A DNA stretch of 64,000 bases from Micromonospora terminaliae (GCF_009671205.1 NZ_CP045309.1:5598001-5662000), one strand, 5' to 3'. Counted from the first letter of the stretch, positions 46,121 to 55,159 are shown. Notes: generated by a model not told the origin, from the sequence alone. A program made the numbers and translations.

Positions 46121-46331
46121 CGAGTCCGAGCCAGGGCCTTCGACCTTCCAAGATCGGTTACGCCAAAAAGCCCGGCAGGAGCCGCCGACGAAACGTTCTG
46201 TCCTGCCGGTGTGAGTGCGACGGTTGACCGGTTGACAGAAATCAAGCTGGCGAGTGTCGGATCGGCCGGATGCCGTTCGTAGCGTCTGCAGAGACGGACG
46301 TCGGGTCCGGGGACGGTCAGAGGGAGCGGAC

Positions 46332-46694
46332 ATGCCTGAGTACCTCATCTACTTCAACCAGCAGTGGGTGGGTGACCACACCGAGGAGTGGTTCCGCGGG
46401 CGCGGTCCACTCGCCAGGGCGGTTGTTGATGAGATCAAGGCCGCCGGGGCTTTCGTCTTCGCCGGGGGCCTGGAGGAAGAGGACGGCCCGGTCTTCAGCG
46501 CAGACGCCACAAGCGGTGCGGTGGTCTTCACCGACGGACCCTATGTCGAGAGCAAGGAGTTCCTGGGTGGCCTGACCATCGTGGACGTGCCGGATGAGGC
46601 GACCGCCCGGATATGGGCCGGCAAAATCGCGGAGGCATGCGGCTGGCCGCAGGAGGTTCGCCGGTTCAAGCCGCGGCGCGTCTTGCAGGGATGA
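46332..46694 (+). CDS. YCII-related protein
   Basis: Small dimeric ferredoxin-like protein of 120 residues with the YCII (DGPF/YciI-like) pattern: MPEYLIYFNQQWVGDHTEEW at the start, FVFAGGLEEED, VFTDGPYVESKEFLGGLTIV and DEATARIWAGKIAEACGW. The ATG at 46332 follows GGGAGCGGAC; the frame is open earlier without a signal. Such proteins often accompany ECF sigma factors, but none is adjacent here. Biochemical role unknown. Confidence 0.85.
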   Translation: MPEYLIYFNQQWVGDHTEEWFRGRGPLARAVVDEIKAAGAFVFAGGLEEEDGPVFSADATSGAVVFTDGPYVESKEFLGGLTIVDVPDEATARIWAGKIAEACGWPQEVRRFKPRRVLQG

Positions 46695-46874
46695 GACTTT
46701 CGCTCGTCGGCTGAGGCTTGAGCCGAGGCGTGGCCGGCGCCGGGGTGACGCCGCTGCTGCGGTATCGGCAAGGATTCGACCAGGCACGGGGGCGGCCAGA
46801 AGAGTGCCGCCCCCGGAGCCGGCCGACGAAGGCGCTTCGCGTACTCACCGCGTCGGTTGCCGAATTGTTCCATC

Positions 46875-47186
46875 TCACCCGAGAGTCAGCACGAACGGCG
46901 ATCCGGGATGGCCCGGCTGCCATCCGCGCTCAAGCGCTTGGCGTATGGCGCTGGCGACGGCCGAAGGCAGCACGGGAGATGCGGCGGCGTTCATCCAGTT
47001 GTCTGGACGAGGGGACGCTGACCGGACGATGAGGGTGGCGCAGCCAGGCGCGTCCGTTCGGTCAACGGCGAAGCTCAGCGGCGACCAGGTCAAGCCTTGG
47101 CTGTACGTCGGCTTCCTACGGATCAACCAGCGATAGCCCTTGCCATCGACAACGATGGGCCTACTGCCTCGCTTGTTGATTGCCAC
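46875..47186 (-). CDS. conserved hypothetical protein
   Basis: Protein of 103 residues starting at a GTG (47186) with GGGAGG immediately upstream. The sequence is protein-like throughout: NKRGSRPIVVDGKGYRWLIR, RKPTYSQGLTWSPLSFAVDR, CATLIVRSASPRPDNWM and QALERGWQPGHPGSPFVLTL. The WxP..PGSPFxL ending and GYRWxxR start recall a family of unnamed actinobacterial orphans, often found near accessory or immunity-type genes. No function assigned. Overlapping open frames on the other strand look like shadows. Confidence 0.65.
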   Translation of the reverse strand: MAINKRGSRPIVVDGKGYRWLIRRKPTYSQGLTWSPLSFAVDRTDAPGCATLIVRSASPRPDNWMNAAASPVLPSAVASAIRQALERGWQPGHPGSPFVLTLG

Positions 47187-47380
47187 CCTTCCTCCCGCCG
47201 CGCACGGAACCATCCCGCAAGCCGTACAGCCATTCGTACAGCCAAGGCGGCCGGCCAAACCCGACGCGACCAGACAGCGGCGGACGACCTGAACAGGGGC
47301 GGACTACCGTGACGAGCCGTCCGTGATCTTCTGTTAATCCAGGGCCACCAGGCTTACAACATTCCGCTACGGTGCGGCCC

Positions 47381-47845
47381 ATGCTCAGGGAGTTTCGGCG
47401 GCGGGAGTTTTCCAGCCTGATCGCGTGGACCGGCAGCGACGGTCCGATGCCGGCCGAGGTTGGCGTCGTCGGCGTTGAGTACCGGGGCCGTCTGGGGCAC
47501 CCGTCTTCGTATGGCTTGCTGATGGCGCGTGCTACCGACTCTCCGGGAGTCCAGCTCGATCTCCATCCGATGCCCGTTGCGCTCTCTGTTCCGTGTGATG
47601 AAGTCACGCTCGGGTCAACCGAGCCGGAGTACGCCGAGGCCCTCCGCGCTGCGGGCCGCGGCCTTGCTCGCGGTCTGGTCGTCACGGGCATAGGCGAGGG
47701 CTTGTACGGCTCCTCGGTTGTGGTCTTCACCCGACTGGTCGCTGTCATCTCTCTGCTGCTGGCAATGGGTCTGGCTTCGGCTGACGAGGTCGATGTTTGG
47801 GCGAGCTGGGACAGCGCGTGGCCGGAACCGCCTCACAAGGCTTGA
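47381..47845 (+). CDS. hypothetical protein
   Basis: Protein of 154 residues starting MLREFRRREFSSLIAWTGSD. An upstream in-frame GTG at 47372 is an alternative start. The body has ordered segments (GVVGVEYRGRLGHPSSYGLL, LDLHPMPVALSVPCDEVTLG, GRGLARGLVVTGIGEGLYGS) but no domain I recognise. A TACGGT hexamer lies 7 bases before the ATG, so a leaderless message is possible. It sits in the accessory region. Confidence 0.55.
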   Translation: MLREFRRREFSSLIAWTGSDGPMPAEVGVVGVEYRGRLGHPSSYGLLMARATDSPGVQLDLHPMPVALSVPCDEVTLGSTEPEYAEALRAAGRGLARGLVVTGIGEGLYGSSVVVFTRLVAVISLLLAMGLASADEVDVWASWDSAWPEPPHKA

Positions 47846-47888
47846 GCAGCCGCCTCGGCCGCCGGGCCACCCGGGCCACAAGGTGGTT

Positions 47889-48090
47889 TCACGGGAGTCT
47901 CGGGATGAGTGGTGAGCGGCGCGGCTGGAAGATTTCGAGTTGGCCGGGGTAAGGCGCCGGTGGCTCTGGCGGGGGCAGAAGGTCCGGCAGCGCATCGAGG
48001 TGGACCTCGTCAAGGTCCCACGAGATCACCCGCTGCACGTCGGCGTCGTCGGTGACGACCTCGACCTCAGCGACGGCGTCGAGGATTGGT
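47889..48090 (-). pseudogene. candidate 3' gene remnant
   Basis: A minus-strand frame with no visible start reads as protein over about 65 codons: EPILDAVAEVEVVTDDADVQ, then VISWDLDEVHLDALPDLLPP, PYPGQLEIFQPRRSP, with a TGA at 47889-47891. The plus strand here has no better frame. Upstream the frame becomes Pro/Arg-rich and loses character near 48090, so it looks like the C-terminal scrap of a lost gene. Family not recognised. Confidence 0.3.
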
Positions 48091-48124
48091 TCTCGTCGCC
48101 GGCCTGCTCTGGGAGGCTTCTGGG

Positions 48125-48493
48125 GTGGGTAGGAACGTGCATCCGGATGAGCTTGCGGGTTGCGTGGTCGTGGAGGTCGGTGAGCGGCAGGCTTGGCCGT
48201 TCATCACCTTCGCCGACGGTGGCCGCGGCCCGTCGCGTGAGGCTCGGCTCTACCTTGACAGCCGGTGGCAGGTTCGGCCGCCTTCCGAGTCGGGCGAAGC
48301 GTTACCGCCTTCGGCAGACGTATGCGGGCTGCTCGACCTGAACAGCCTGACGGTGGAGCGGGCTCGGGTGAGTGAGGCAGGCGACCTGGAAATCCGCTTC
48401 GCGGATGGGTCCGGGCTCATCGTGTCCGGTGCGGGGGCGCCCGACATCGCCGGGGAGCCCTGGTGGTTCACGCCTTGGACGGCTCAGGGGTGA
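48125..48493 (+). CDS. hypothetical protein, DUF6188-like
   Basis: Protein of 122 residues starting at the GTG at 48125, 8 bases after GGGAGG; the frame is open from 48086. It has LAGCVVVEVGERQAWPFITF, RLYLDSRWQV, LLDLNSLTVERARVSEAGDL, EIRFADGSGLIVSG and a PWWFTPW ending. This resembles the small beta-rich DUF6188-type proteins sometimes encoded as immunity-like orphans. The family assignment is tentative. Confidence 0.55.
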   Translation: MGRNVHPDELAGCVVVEVGERQAWPFITFADGGRGPSREARLYLDSRWQVRPPSESGEALPPSADVCGLLDLNSLTVERARVSEAGDLEIRFADGSGLIVSGAGAPDIAGEPWWFTPWTAQG

Positions 48494-48550
48494 CCCGGGT
48501 TCATGTACGGTCATGCGGCCCGCAGGGAGAACCAGTACGTGGAGCAGCCG

Positions 48551-48943
48551 ATGGGTCTCTTCAGCAAGTTCAAGCGCAGCCGCGAAGACGAACTTGTCGA
48601 TCTCGATGACCGCTCACCGAGACTCGGCGTCAAGTATCGGGACCTGCTGCTCATGAACGAGATCGCGAAGCGGGCAGCGGATCTGTCGCAGCCGCGGCAT
48701 GTCATCTTCTACCTCTACGCCCCTTCGGACGACATCGGGCGGCTCATCGCTGCCGAGGCCCGCACCCACGGGTTCGAGGCTCAGGTGCGTCAGCCTCTCC
48801 CCGAGTACCCGGGCAGCTGGACCGTGGCGTGCGAGACGCACGTGGTGTTGACGCCACAGTTCGTCCGGGAGAGCGTCGACCTGTTCGAGGCTCTGGCCGA
48901 GCGCCATCATGCCGACTACGACGGCTGGGAAGCGGCGGCGTGA
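48551..48943 (+). CDS. RraB-like (ribonuclease E inhibitor fold) protein
   Basis: Protein of 130 residues with the RraB/DUF695-like layout: MGLFSKFKRSREDELVDLDD, then RHVIFYLYAPSDDIGRLIAA, EARTHGFEAQVRQPLPEYPG and SWTVACETHVVLTPQFVRES. The C-terminus GWEAAA is typical. RraB inhibits RNase E in gamma-proteobacteria; in actinobacteria these domains occur as orphans of unknown role. The ATG at 48551 has GGAG six bases upstream. Confidence 0.75.
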   Translation: MGLFSKFKRSREDELVDLDDRSPRLGVKYRDLLLMNEIAKRAADLSQPRHVIFYLYAPSDDIGRLIAAEARTHGFEAQVRQPLPEYPGSWTVACETHVVLTPQFVRESVDLFEALAERHHADYDGWEAAA

Positions 48944-49056
48944 CTTGCCGCCCGTGACCGGTGCGGCGGTCTGACATGGTCCACCTGTGGCGCGTAGGCG
49001 AGCCTCAATCGAGCCGCTCCCTGAACAGGGCCCTCGACGTTGCTGCGGCCCGCTGC

Positions 49057-49593
49057 CTAGCTCGGCCAGCCGATCGCGTCGAGGAACTCCTCCACGGCGA
49101 CCACGACTCGACCGAGAACGGCGACGGAATCGGTTAGTGGACCGGGCACGTACAACCCGTGATCCGCGCCCTCCACCTCCAACACGTGGGGTGTCAACCG
49201 GCGGGCCACCGCGCCGTCCCACACCCTGTCGGCGGTGCCACCCACGAGCAGGAACGGCGCGGTCGCACGGCTCAGGGCAGCAACAACCCAGGGCAGGGTG
49301 AGCAGTGGCGTGAGCCACACGGCGGGCAGGGATCTCTCGGCGGCGATTGCTGCCGCATTCGTGCCGAGCGACTTGCCGATCAGCAGTGGGCGGCCGCCGA
49401 TGGTGTCGATCAGCGGATCGATCTCACCGCCGACCCAGCCCTCGATCTCCGGCTGATCGAGTTCGGGAAGCTCCCGGGACCACGAGTGCCGATGTACCGA
49501 TGCGCCACGCTGCTCAGCCACATCGCCGGAATACATCAGCAGGGGAGCGCCCGGTCCGAACCGGGCGCCGGGAATCACGACCGCATCAGCCAC
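49057..49593 (-). CDS. small alpha/beta-hydrolase-fold protein
   Basis: Protein of 178 residues. The nucleophile-elbow pattern GKSLGTNAAAIA is present, with a preceding PLLI strand, and later PFLLVGGTADRVWD (acid loop) and VEGADHGLYVPG with the catalytic His. The N-terminus VIPGARFGPGAPLLMYSGD fits the oxyanion region. It resembles short serine hydrolases of the KANL3/Tex30 type. The start is the GTG at 49593. It is the first of three minus-strand genes in this island when read by position. Confidence 0.8.
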   Translation of the reverse strand: MADAVVIPGARFGPGAPLLMYSGDVAEQRGASVHRHSWSRELPELDQPEIEGWVGGEIDPLIDTIGGRPLLIGKSLGTNAAAIAAERSLPAVWLTPLLTLPWVVAALSRATAPFLLVGGTADRVWDGAVARRLTPHVLEVEGADHGLYVPGPLTDSVAVLGRVVVAVEEFLDAIGWPS

Positions 49594-49648
49594 GCGGACG
49601 ACCTTACCGATCGGTCAAGGCCGGCCCGGCGCAGTGGGCGGCCGCCGG

Positions 49649-50005
49649 TCACCCGGCGAGTTCTCGCAGGAGGCTTGTCCGGTCCGCGCTCCACAGCTCG
49701 ATCGAGTAGCGCAGGCCGAAACCCGCGAGGATGGCACCGAGCTCGTCCACGCGGGAGGGATCGACGACGCCGCTGAAGAGGCATTCATCCGGTGACGGCT
49801 CGACCAGTTCGATGCACACCCAATCGTGCTCGACCTCGTACTCGTTCCACGAGCTGGCACGGGCACGCCACCCGGCACGCACGAACATCTCAGCCAGGAT
49901 CTTCGCCTTCGGGGCCTGCTGGAGGCGGCCATAGAGGTTGTTGTCGAGAGCGGCCAGACGGTCGGCAAGTCGGGGCCCGGGGGTACCACCAGACGTGATT
50001 TCCAT
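49649..50005 (-). CDS. hypothetical protein
   Basis: Protein of 118 residues with no recognised domain. Sequence is well mixed: NNLYGRLQQAPKAKILAEMF, RAGWRARASSWNEYEVEHDW, VCIELVEPSPDECLFSGVVD, LGAILAGFGLRYSIELWSAD. No signal or membrane segment. It starts with an ATG 18 bases after the stop of the next minus-strand gene and is probably cotranscribed with it. The composition resembles small immunity-type proteins, which is inference only. Confidence 0.65.
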   Translation of the reverse strand: MEITSGGTPGPRLADRLAALDNNLYGRLQQAPKAKILAEMFVRAGWRARASSWNEYEVEHDWVCIELVEPSPDECLFSGVVDPSRVDELGAILAGFGLRYSIELWSADRTSLLRELAG

Positions 50006-50023
50006 GTGCTCTCCCGACCTCGC

Positions 50024-50518
50024 TCAGTCCTCGTCGACGGCCAGGACCACGACGAGGACACCGCCACCCGCGCCGATCACCAGGGCATCCATCGTGTGCC
50101 GGGTGACCGGATCCCAGCTTGTGACGTCCTCGGTGTTCGACCACCAGCGCGTCTGAGGCCCCAGCAGATCTGCCAGCCGGCCGAACAGCTCTCGCGCTCT
50201 GCCCTCGGAGTAGCGCCCCTTCGTCTGGTACGCGAGCGTTACGGATGAGATCCCTACCAGCACCGCCAAGGCGGTCTCCTGGTCCAGCTCCGACAGCCGG
50301 CCGTGCAGCTGCGCGGCATTCTGTGGCGCCTGGGGCGGGCTACCGAACCTGCTCACCGAATCGACCACTCCGCATTCCCCGAGGAACGCGAACACCTTGT
50401 CGAACATCTCGACGCCGTCGAGCACGTCCACAAACGTCCACAGGTGCTCGTTGCCGTACGGCCCCGCCAAGCCGGCCAACAGGTGCTTGACCCGGGCCAG
50501 CCGCTCCGAGGAGTCCAC
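50024..50518 (-). CDS. hypothetical protein
   Basis: Protein of 164 residues starting at a GTG (50518). Ordered helices are suggested by ERLARVKHLLAGLAGPYGNE, VDVLDGVEMFDKVFAFLGEC and SEGRARELFGRLADLLGPQT, and the C-terminus is hydrophobic (DALVIGAGGGVLVVVLAVDE). No family recognised. Paired with the downstream 118-residue gene. Confidence 0.6.
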   Translation of the reverse strand: MDSSERLARVKHLLAGLAGPYGNEHLWTFVDVLDGVEMFDKVFAFLGECGVVDSVSRFGSPPQAPQNAAQLHGRLSELDQETALAVLVGISSVTLAYQTKGRYSEGRARELFGRLADLLGPQTRWWSNTEDVTSWDPVTRHTMDALVIGAGGGVLVVVLAVDED

Positions 50519-50624
50519 GGTCGCTCACCTCCGTCTCCTCGATCGGCCCGTGCAGACGTCCGGGTCGTCAAGTATCACTCCGAGGTCGGCTAGCCTGTGT
50601 CCGATCTTGGAGAGGGTGGATCGG

Positions 50625-51074
50625 ATGCGCCGCTGGCTTGTGACGCCTGCTGTGATGCTCCTCGGGCTGTTTCCGGCCGGCTGCGGCACAGCATCGGTGG
50701 ACCCGGCCACGGCTGACAACACCGTGCCGGTCTGTCGCGACTTCCGCACAATCTATGAGCGGTACTCGAACGGCGACGCGCCGGAGCGGCTCGCCTACGT
50801 GCAGGCGGCGGAGGCGGCCTACAAAGGCAACGGCAAGCCGGGTGCGACAAGCGCGGCGAAGGCTGCCTATTTCCAGGCCTGGGCTCGTGATCTCCGTCCA
50901 GTCGCACGTCAGGCGAGTGACGCGACGCTCAAGACGGCATTGAACCGGGCAGCCGACGTTCTCGACGAGGTGGCCGGTGGGCGGGCACTGACCGCCGCGG
51001 ATGTGAACGGCACATGGCAGCCGCTCCTCGACACCTGTCCGGCGACTTCGCCCGGTGCCTCGCCCACGAGTTAG
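50625..51074 (+). CDS. small secreted or lipoprotein-like hypothetical protein
   Basis: Protein of 149 residues with an N-terminal export signal, RRWLVTPAVMLLGLFPAGCG, where Cys may be the lipidated residue of a loose lipobox (PAGC). The mature part is helical: VCRDFRTIYERYSNGDAPER, AAKAAYFQAWARDLRPVARQ, LKTALNRAADVLDEVAGGRA. The ATG at 50625 follows GAGAGGGTGGATCGG. No function recognised. Confidence 0.7.
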   Translation: MRRWLVTPAVMLLGLFPAGCGTASVDPATADNTVPVCRDFRTIYERYSNGDAPERLAYVQAAEAAYKGNGKPGATSAAKAAYFQAWARDLRPVARQASDATLKTALNRAADVLDEVAGGRALTAADVNGTWQPLLDTCPATSPGASPTS

Positions 51075-51166
51075 ACGTCCTGCCTGATGGGCCTCTGGCG
51101 CAGGCCGTCAGCTCGAGCCGATCAGGGGTTGGAGGCCGGCCACCTCTCCGTGGCAAGATCCGCTAG

Positions 51167-54100
51167 GTGCAGATCGGGATGCTGGGACCGTTCGAGGTGC
51201 GCATCGACGGCCACGTCCTGGCCGACGTACCGGGCGCCCGGTTGCGCGCGTTGTTGATCGCGCTCGCGCTCGAACCCGGTCACGTGGTGCCGAAGGCGAC
51301 GCTCGTCGACTGGATCTGGGGTGAGCGCCCGCCCGCCGAGGCGGCGAACGCCTTGCAACGCCTGGTCTCCCGGCTGCGGAAGGCGCTGCCGGAGGGGTCG
51401 GTCGAGGGGCTGACGGACGGCTACCGGTTGGCGGTGGAACCCGAGGCCGTCGACGCCGTACGGTTCGAACGCCTGGTCAGCCAGGCCCGGAACGACGAGG
51501 ACCCCCGACGGGTACGGCTGTTGCGCGAGGCCCTCGCCCTGTGGCGCGGTGGCGCCATGCAGGATGTCGGTCTCACCGACAGCGCGGCGTTCGACGCCGC
51601 GGTCACCCGGCTGGAGGGACTGCGCCTGGGTGCCCTGGAGGACCGGTTCGACGCGGAGATCAGCCTCGGCAACGGCGCGGAGCTGGTCACCGAACTGACC
51701 GACCTGGTGGCCGCGCACCCGGTGCGGGAGCGGCTGGTCGCCGCGCTGATGCGTGCTCTCGTCGCGGCCGGTCGCGACACCGAGGCGCTGCTCGTCTACC
51801 AGCGCGCGCGGGAGTCCCTGGCCGACGCGCTGGGTGTCGACCCGTCGCCGGAGCTGTCCGCCCTGCACGTCGCACTGCTGCGGGGCGAGTCGGGACGGCG
51901 GCGGGAGGAGAACCGGAAGACCAACCTGCGGGCCGAGCTGACCAGCTTCGTCGGCAAGGACGCGGATGTCGCCGCGGTCCGCGAACTCATCGCCGAGCAT
52001 CGGCTCACCACCCTGATCGGCCCGGGCGGCTCGGGGAAGACCAGGCTGGCCACGGAGACCGCGCGTACCCTGCTCGACGACCTGCCGGACGGCGCCTGGC
52101 TGGTGGAGCTCGCGGCCATCGGCGCGGACGGCGACGTGGCGCAGGCGACCCTCACGGGGCTCGGCCTCCGCGACGCCCTGCTGGGCGGGGCGCCGAACCT
52201 GGACGTGACGGACCGGCTCATCGCGGCGATCCACGACCGGGACGCCCTGCTCATCCTCGACAACTGTGAGCACGTGATCGAGTCGGCGGCGACGTTCGCC
52301 CACCGGGTGCTCGGGGAGTGCCAACGGCTGCGGATCCTCGCGACGAGCCGGGAACCGCTCGGTATCACCGGGGAGGCGCTGTGGCTGGTCGAGCCACTGG
52401 CCCTGCCGGCGGGCGACGCTGCACCCGCCGAGATTGAGTCCTCTCCCGCCGTCCGGCTGCTGCGGGACCGGGCGGGCGCGGTGCGCAAGGATCTCGGCGC
52501 CGACGCCCGCACGTTGGCGACGATGGTGCGGGTCTGCCGGGCGCTGGACGGTATGCCGCTCGCGATCGAGCTGGCCGCGGCCCGGTTGCGCACCATGTCC
52601 GTCGACCAGCTCGCCAACCGCCTCGACGACCGGTTCCGGCTGCTGACCGGCGGTAGCCGTACCGCCCTGCCGCGGCACCGGACGCTGCGCGCGATGGTCG
52701 ACTGGAGCTGGGAGCTGCTCAGCGACGCGGAACGGACGGTGTTGCGGCGGCTCGCGGTGTTCTCGGGCGAGGCCAGCCTGGAAGCGGCCGAGCGGGTCTG
52801 CGCCGGCGATGCGGTCGAGCCGGAGGACGTGCTCGAACTGCTCACCGCGCTGGCCGAGAAGTCGCTGCTGGTCGCCGCGGGCGACGGCGCGCCGCGGTAC
52901 CGGATGATCGGCACGATCAAGGAGTACGCCGGGCACCGGCTCGCGGAGGCGGGGGAGGCGGACCTGGCTCGCCGGGCGCATCTCGCCTACTTCACCGAAC
53001 TCACCGAGACCGCGGAGCCGCACCTCCGCCGCGCCGAGCAGCTGGACTGGCTCGCCACCCTCGGTGCCGAGCACGACAACATCAGTTCCGCCATGCGGGG
53101 AGCGCTCGCGGCCGGCGACGCCCACGCGGCGATGCGGCTCGCGGCCGGCGCCGGCTGGTACTGGTGGCTCAGCGGGCACAAGGCCGAAGGCATCGAGCTG
53201 GTCATCGCGGCCACCGAGACGCCCGGCGACGTGCCCGACGAGATCAGGGCCATCGTGTACGCGCTCGTCGTGCTGTTCGAGGGCTCCGGGCGCGGCGACG
53301 AGCACGACGCGGCGGAGTGGATCCACAAGGCGTACCGGTTCAGCCGGAGCAGCCAGTCCCGCAACCCGCTGCTCGGGTTGGTCGTGCCGCTGGAGCGCAT
53401 GTTGGCGGCGCCGGGCGAATTCCTGCCCGCGTGGGAACCACTGCTCGACGACGGGGACCCCTGGGTACGCGCACTGGCCCGGTTCCACCTCGGCAAGATG
53501 CGGATCATGCTCGGCCAGGGCGGTCGGGACGCGGATGCGTACCTGGAAGGGGCGCTCGCCGAGTTCCGGGCCCTCGGCGAGCGGTACGGAATCTCGATGG
53601 CCCTGTGCGAGCTGGCGGACCGCATCGCCGTGCGCGGCGAGTTCGCCCGCGCGGGTGAGCTCTACGAACAGGCGATCGCGGCCGTCACCGAGGTCGGTGC
53701 TCTCGAGGACGTCATCCGGATGCGGGCGCGGCAGGCGCAGCTGTACTGGTTGCTGGGCGATGAGGAGTCCAGCGCTGCGGCGCTGGCTCAGGCGAGCCGG
53801 TGCGCGGAAGGCGTCACCTGGCCGGACGCGCTGGCCGAGCTGGCCCTCTCGACGGCCGAACTCGCCCGCTGGCGCGGCAACGTCGAGGAGGCGTACCAGC
53901 AGCTCGCCATCGGGACGACCCTGCTGGGTGACGACGCGGAGCAGCCGAGCATCCGCGCGGCGACGCACCACCAGCTGGGCTGCCTGGCCGGCGCTCTCGG
54001 GGAGGCCCGTACGCACCACGCGGCGGCCTGCCGGGCGGCCGCCGAGGCGGGACACGCGCCCCTGGTCGCGCAGGTGCTTGTCGGGGTGGCGGACCTGGCA

Positions 54101-54307
54101 CTGCGCGGCGAGGACTTCGAGCAGGCCGCGCGGCTGCTCGGGGCAAGCGCCGGGGTACGCGGCCTGCCGGATCGTTCCCACCCCGACGTGGCGCGGATCG
54201 AGCAGGCCGCGCGGAGCCGCCTCGGCGACACGCGGTACGCCGAGGCGGCTCGGGAGGGCGCGCAGACCAACTGGTCCGAGCTGGTCACGGTCACCCTCGC
54301 CTCCTGA
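51167..54307 (+). CDS. AfsR/SARP-like regulator: OmpR-type DNA-binding, BTAD, NB-ARC and TPR domains
   Basis: Regulator of 1046 residues. An OmpR-type winged helix lies at about 1-85 (GARLRALLIALALEPGHVVP, LVSRLRKALPEG), then the bacterial transcriptional activation domain (about 90-230, ALVAAGRDTEALLVYQRARE), an NB-ARC ATPase with P-loop LIGPGGSGKTRLA near 283 and LLILDNCEH, and C-terminal TPR-like helices. This is the large AfsR/DnrI architecture linked to antibiotic and export regulation. The start is the GTG at 51167 without a Shine-Dalgarno; CAAGAT 7 bases upstream may be a leaderless -10 element. It faces the ABC exporter operon and may control it. Confidence 0.92.
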   Translation: MQIGMLGPFEVRIDGHVLADVPGARLRALLIALALEPGHVVPKATLVDWIWGERPPAEAANALQRLVSRLRKALPEGSVEGLTDGYRLAVEPEAVDAVRFERLVSQARNDEDPRRVRLLREALALWRGGAMQDVGLTDSAAFDAAVTRLEGLRLGALEDRFDAEISLGNGAELVTELTDLVAAHPVRERLVAALMRALVAAGRDTEALLVYQRARESLADALGVDPSPELSALHVALLRGESGRRREENRKTNLRAELTSFVGKDADVAAVRELIAEHRLTTLIGPGGSGKTRLATETARTLLDDLPDGAWLVELAAIGADGDVAQATLTGLGLRDALLGGAPNLDVTDRLIAAIHDRDALLILDNCEHVIESAATFAHRVLGECQRLRILATSREPLGITGEALWLVEPLALPAGDAAPAEIESSPAVRLLRDRAGAVRKDLGADARTLATMVRVCRALDGMPLAIELAAARLRTMSVDQLANRLDDRFRLLTGGSRTALPRHRTLRAMVDWSWELLSDAERTVLRRLAVFSGEASLEAAERVCAGDAVEPEDVLELLTALAEKSLLVAAGDGAPRYRMIGTIKEYAGHRLAEAGEADLARRAHLAYFTELTETAEPHLRRAEQLDWLATLGAEHDNISSAMRGALAAGDAHAAMRLAAGAGWYWWLSGHKAEGIELVIAATETPGDVPDEIRAIVYALVVLFEGSGRGDEHDAAEWIHKAYRFSRSSQSRNPLLGLVVPLERMLAAPGEFLPAWEPLLDDGDPWVRALARFHLGKMRIMLGQGGRDADAYLEGALAEFRALGERYGISMALCELADRIAVRGEFARAGELYEQAIAAVTEVGALEDVIRMRARQAQLYWLLGDEESSAAALAQASRCAEGVTWPDALAELALSTAELARWRGNVEEAYQQLAIGTTLLGDDAEQPSIRAATHHQLGCLAGALGEARTHHAAACRAAAEAGHAPLVAQVLVGVADLALRGEDFEQAARLLGASAGVRGLPDRSHPDVARIEQAARSRLGDTRYAEAAREGAQTNWSELVTVTLAS

Positions 54308-54322
54308 ACGTGGCGAGCGCCC

Positions 54323-55159
54323 TCAGCTCGCGGCGCGGTGCACGGTGATGTCGCCGTGCCGTGTGCGGGCGTGCACGGTGAGCGTGTCGCCGGACGTGCC
54401 GGGGTTGTCCCGGGACGGAACGGAGTTGCGTACCGATCCACGCTTGCTGTCGGCGTCCACCCGGGCGGCGGTGCCCTCGCCGATGCCGACCTCGATGTTC
54501 CCGGCGTGGTTCCACAGCTCCGCCCGGCCACGCGTCAACCGGCCGATCCGGATGGCGCCGTCGCCGGTCTTGGCGGTGACGCTGCCGTCGGCGCGGTCGA
54601 TGTCGAAGCCGCCGCTGCCGCTGCTGAGGTCGAGGTCGGCCGACGCGTGGCCGATCCAGACCCGCCCGCCGGAGCTCGACAACGTAACCGTGTCCGCGAC
54701 CTCGCCAATCCGCAGGGCGAACGCCGCGCCCTCGATGGTCGCGGGCTCGGCGATGTGGCCGATGGTGACCTCGCCGCCCCCGATGTTCGCCTGGAGTGCC
54801 CGGATGCGGTCGAGCCGCACGCCGCCGGACGCCATGTGCAGCTCGCACTCCCCGAACGAGCCGTCCGCCTGGACGTCCGAGTGCGCCAGGTACGACACCA
54901 GGCTGGAGCCGGCGGGCAGGTCGATCGTGATGGCGACCGAACCGTTCCGGTCCCCGGAGGCGGTCGTCTTGACCGACAGGCGACCGTTGGCGAAGTCGAC
55001 CCTGGTCTTGTCGGCCACCCGGACGTCCGACGGGCTGGCCTTGTCGACGGGTTCGACCAGCACCACGGTGTCGGTGCGGTCGCTCGCGGTGACCCGCACA
55101 TGAGCGCCGGCGACGACGACGGTGGCGGCTACGGGTCCGGGCGTGGCGAAGGTGGGCAT
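54323..55159 (-). CDS. DUF4097 beta-helix-like protein
   Basis: Protein of 278 residues with repeated beta-strand units of the DUF4097 family: VVVAGAHVRVTASDRTDTVV, VTIGHIAEPATIEG, ALRIGEVADTVTLSSSGGRV and the SGSGGFDIDRADGSVTAKTG block. No signal peptide. It is third in a minus-strand unit after an ABC ATPase and permease, which is a common placement for DUF4097 proteins, though their role is unknown. A 102-base gap separates it from the permease gene. Confidence 0.88.
   Translation of the reverse strand: MPTFATPGPVAATVVVAGAHVRVTASDRTDTVVLVEPVDKASPSDVRVADKTRVDFANGRLSVKTTASGDRNGSVAITIDLPAGSSLVSYLAHSDVQADGSFGECELHMASGGVRLDRIRALQANIGGGEVTIGHIAEPATIEGAAFALRIGEVADTVTLSSSGGRVWIGHASADLDLSSGSGGFDIDRADGSVTAKTGDGAIRIGRLTRGRAELWNHAGNIEVGIGEGTAARVDADSKRGSVRNSVPSRDNPGTSGDTLTVHARTRHGDITVHRAAS

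Larger units (their letters stand above)
45847..46331. other. intergenic stretch holding right end of tRNA-Gly element
   Basis: No convincing gene. It contains the right arm repeat (45950-45969), the duplicated tRNA-Gly 3' end and terminator (46060 to about 46157), and a 9-base perfect inverted repeat CCGGCAGGA/TCCTGCCGG (46172-46180, 46201-46209) that may end transcription. Confidence 0.6.

Noticed and set aside
46594..47136. Plus-strand open frames over the conserved hypothetical at 46875
   Set aside because: The minus-strand frame has a good ribosome-binding site and natural composition; the plus-strand frames do not.
51122..54181. Minus-strand open frame of over 1000 codons opposite the AfsR-like regulator
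   Set aside because: Composition is Arg/Gln/Gly/Pro-rich without domains; it is a shadow of the high-GC coding strand.
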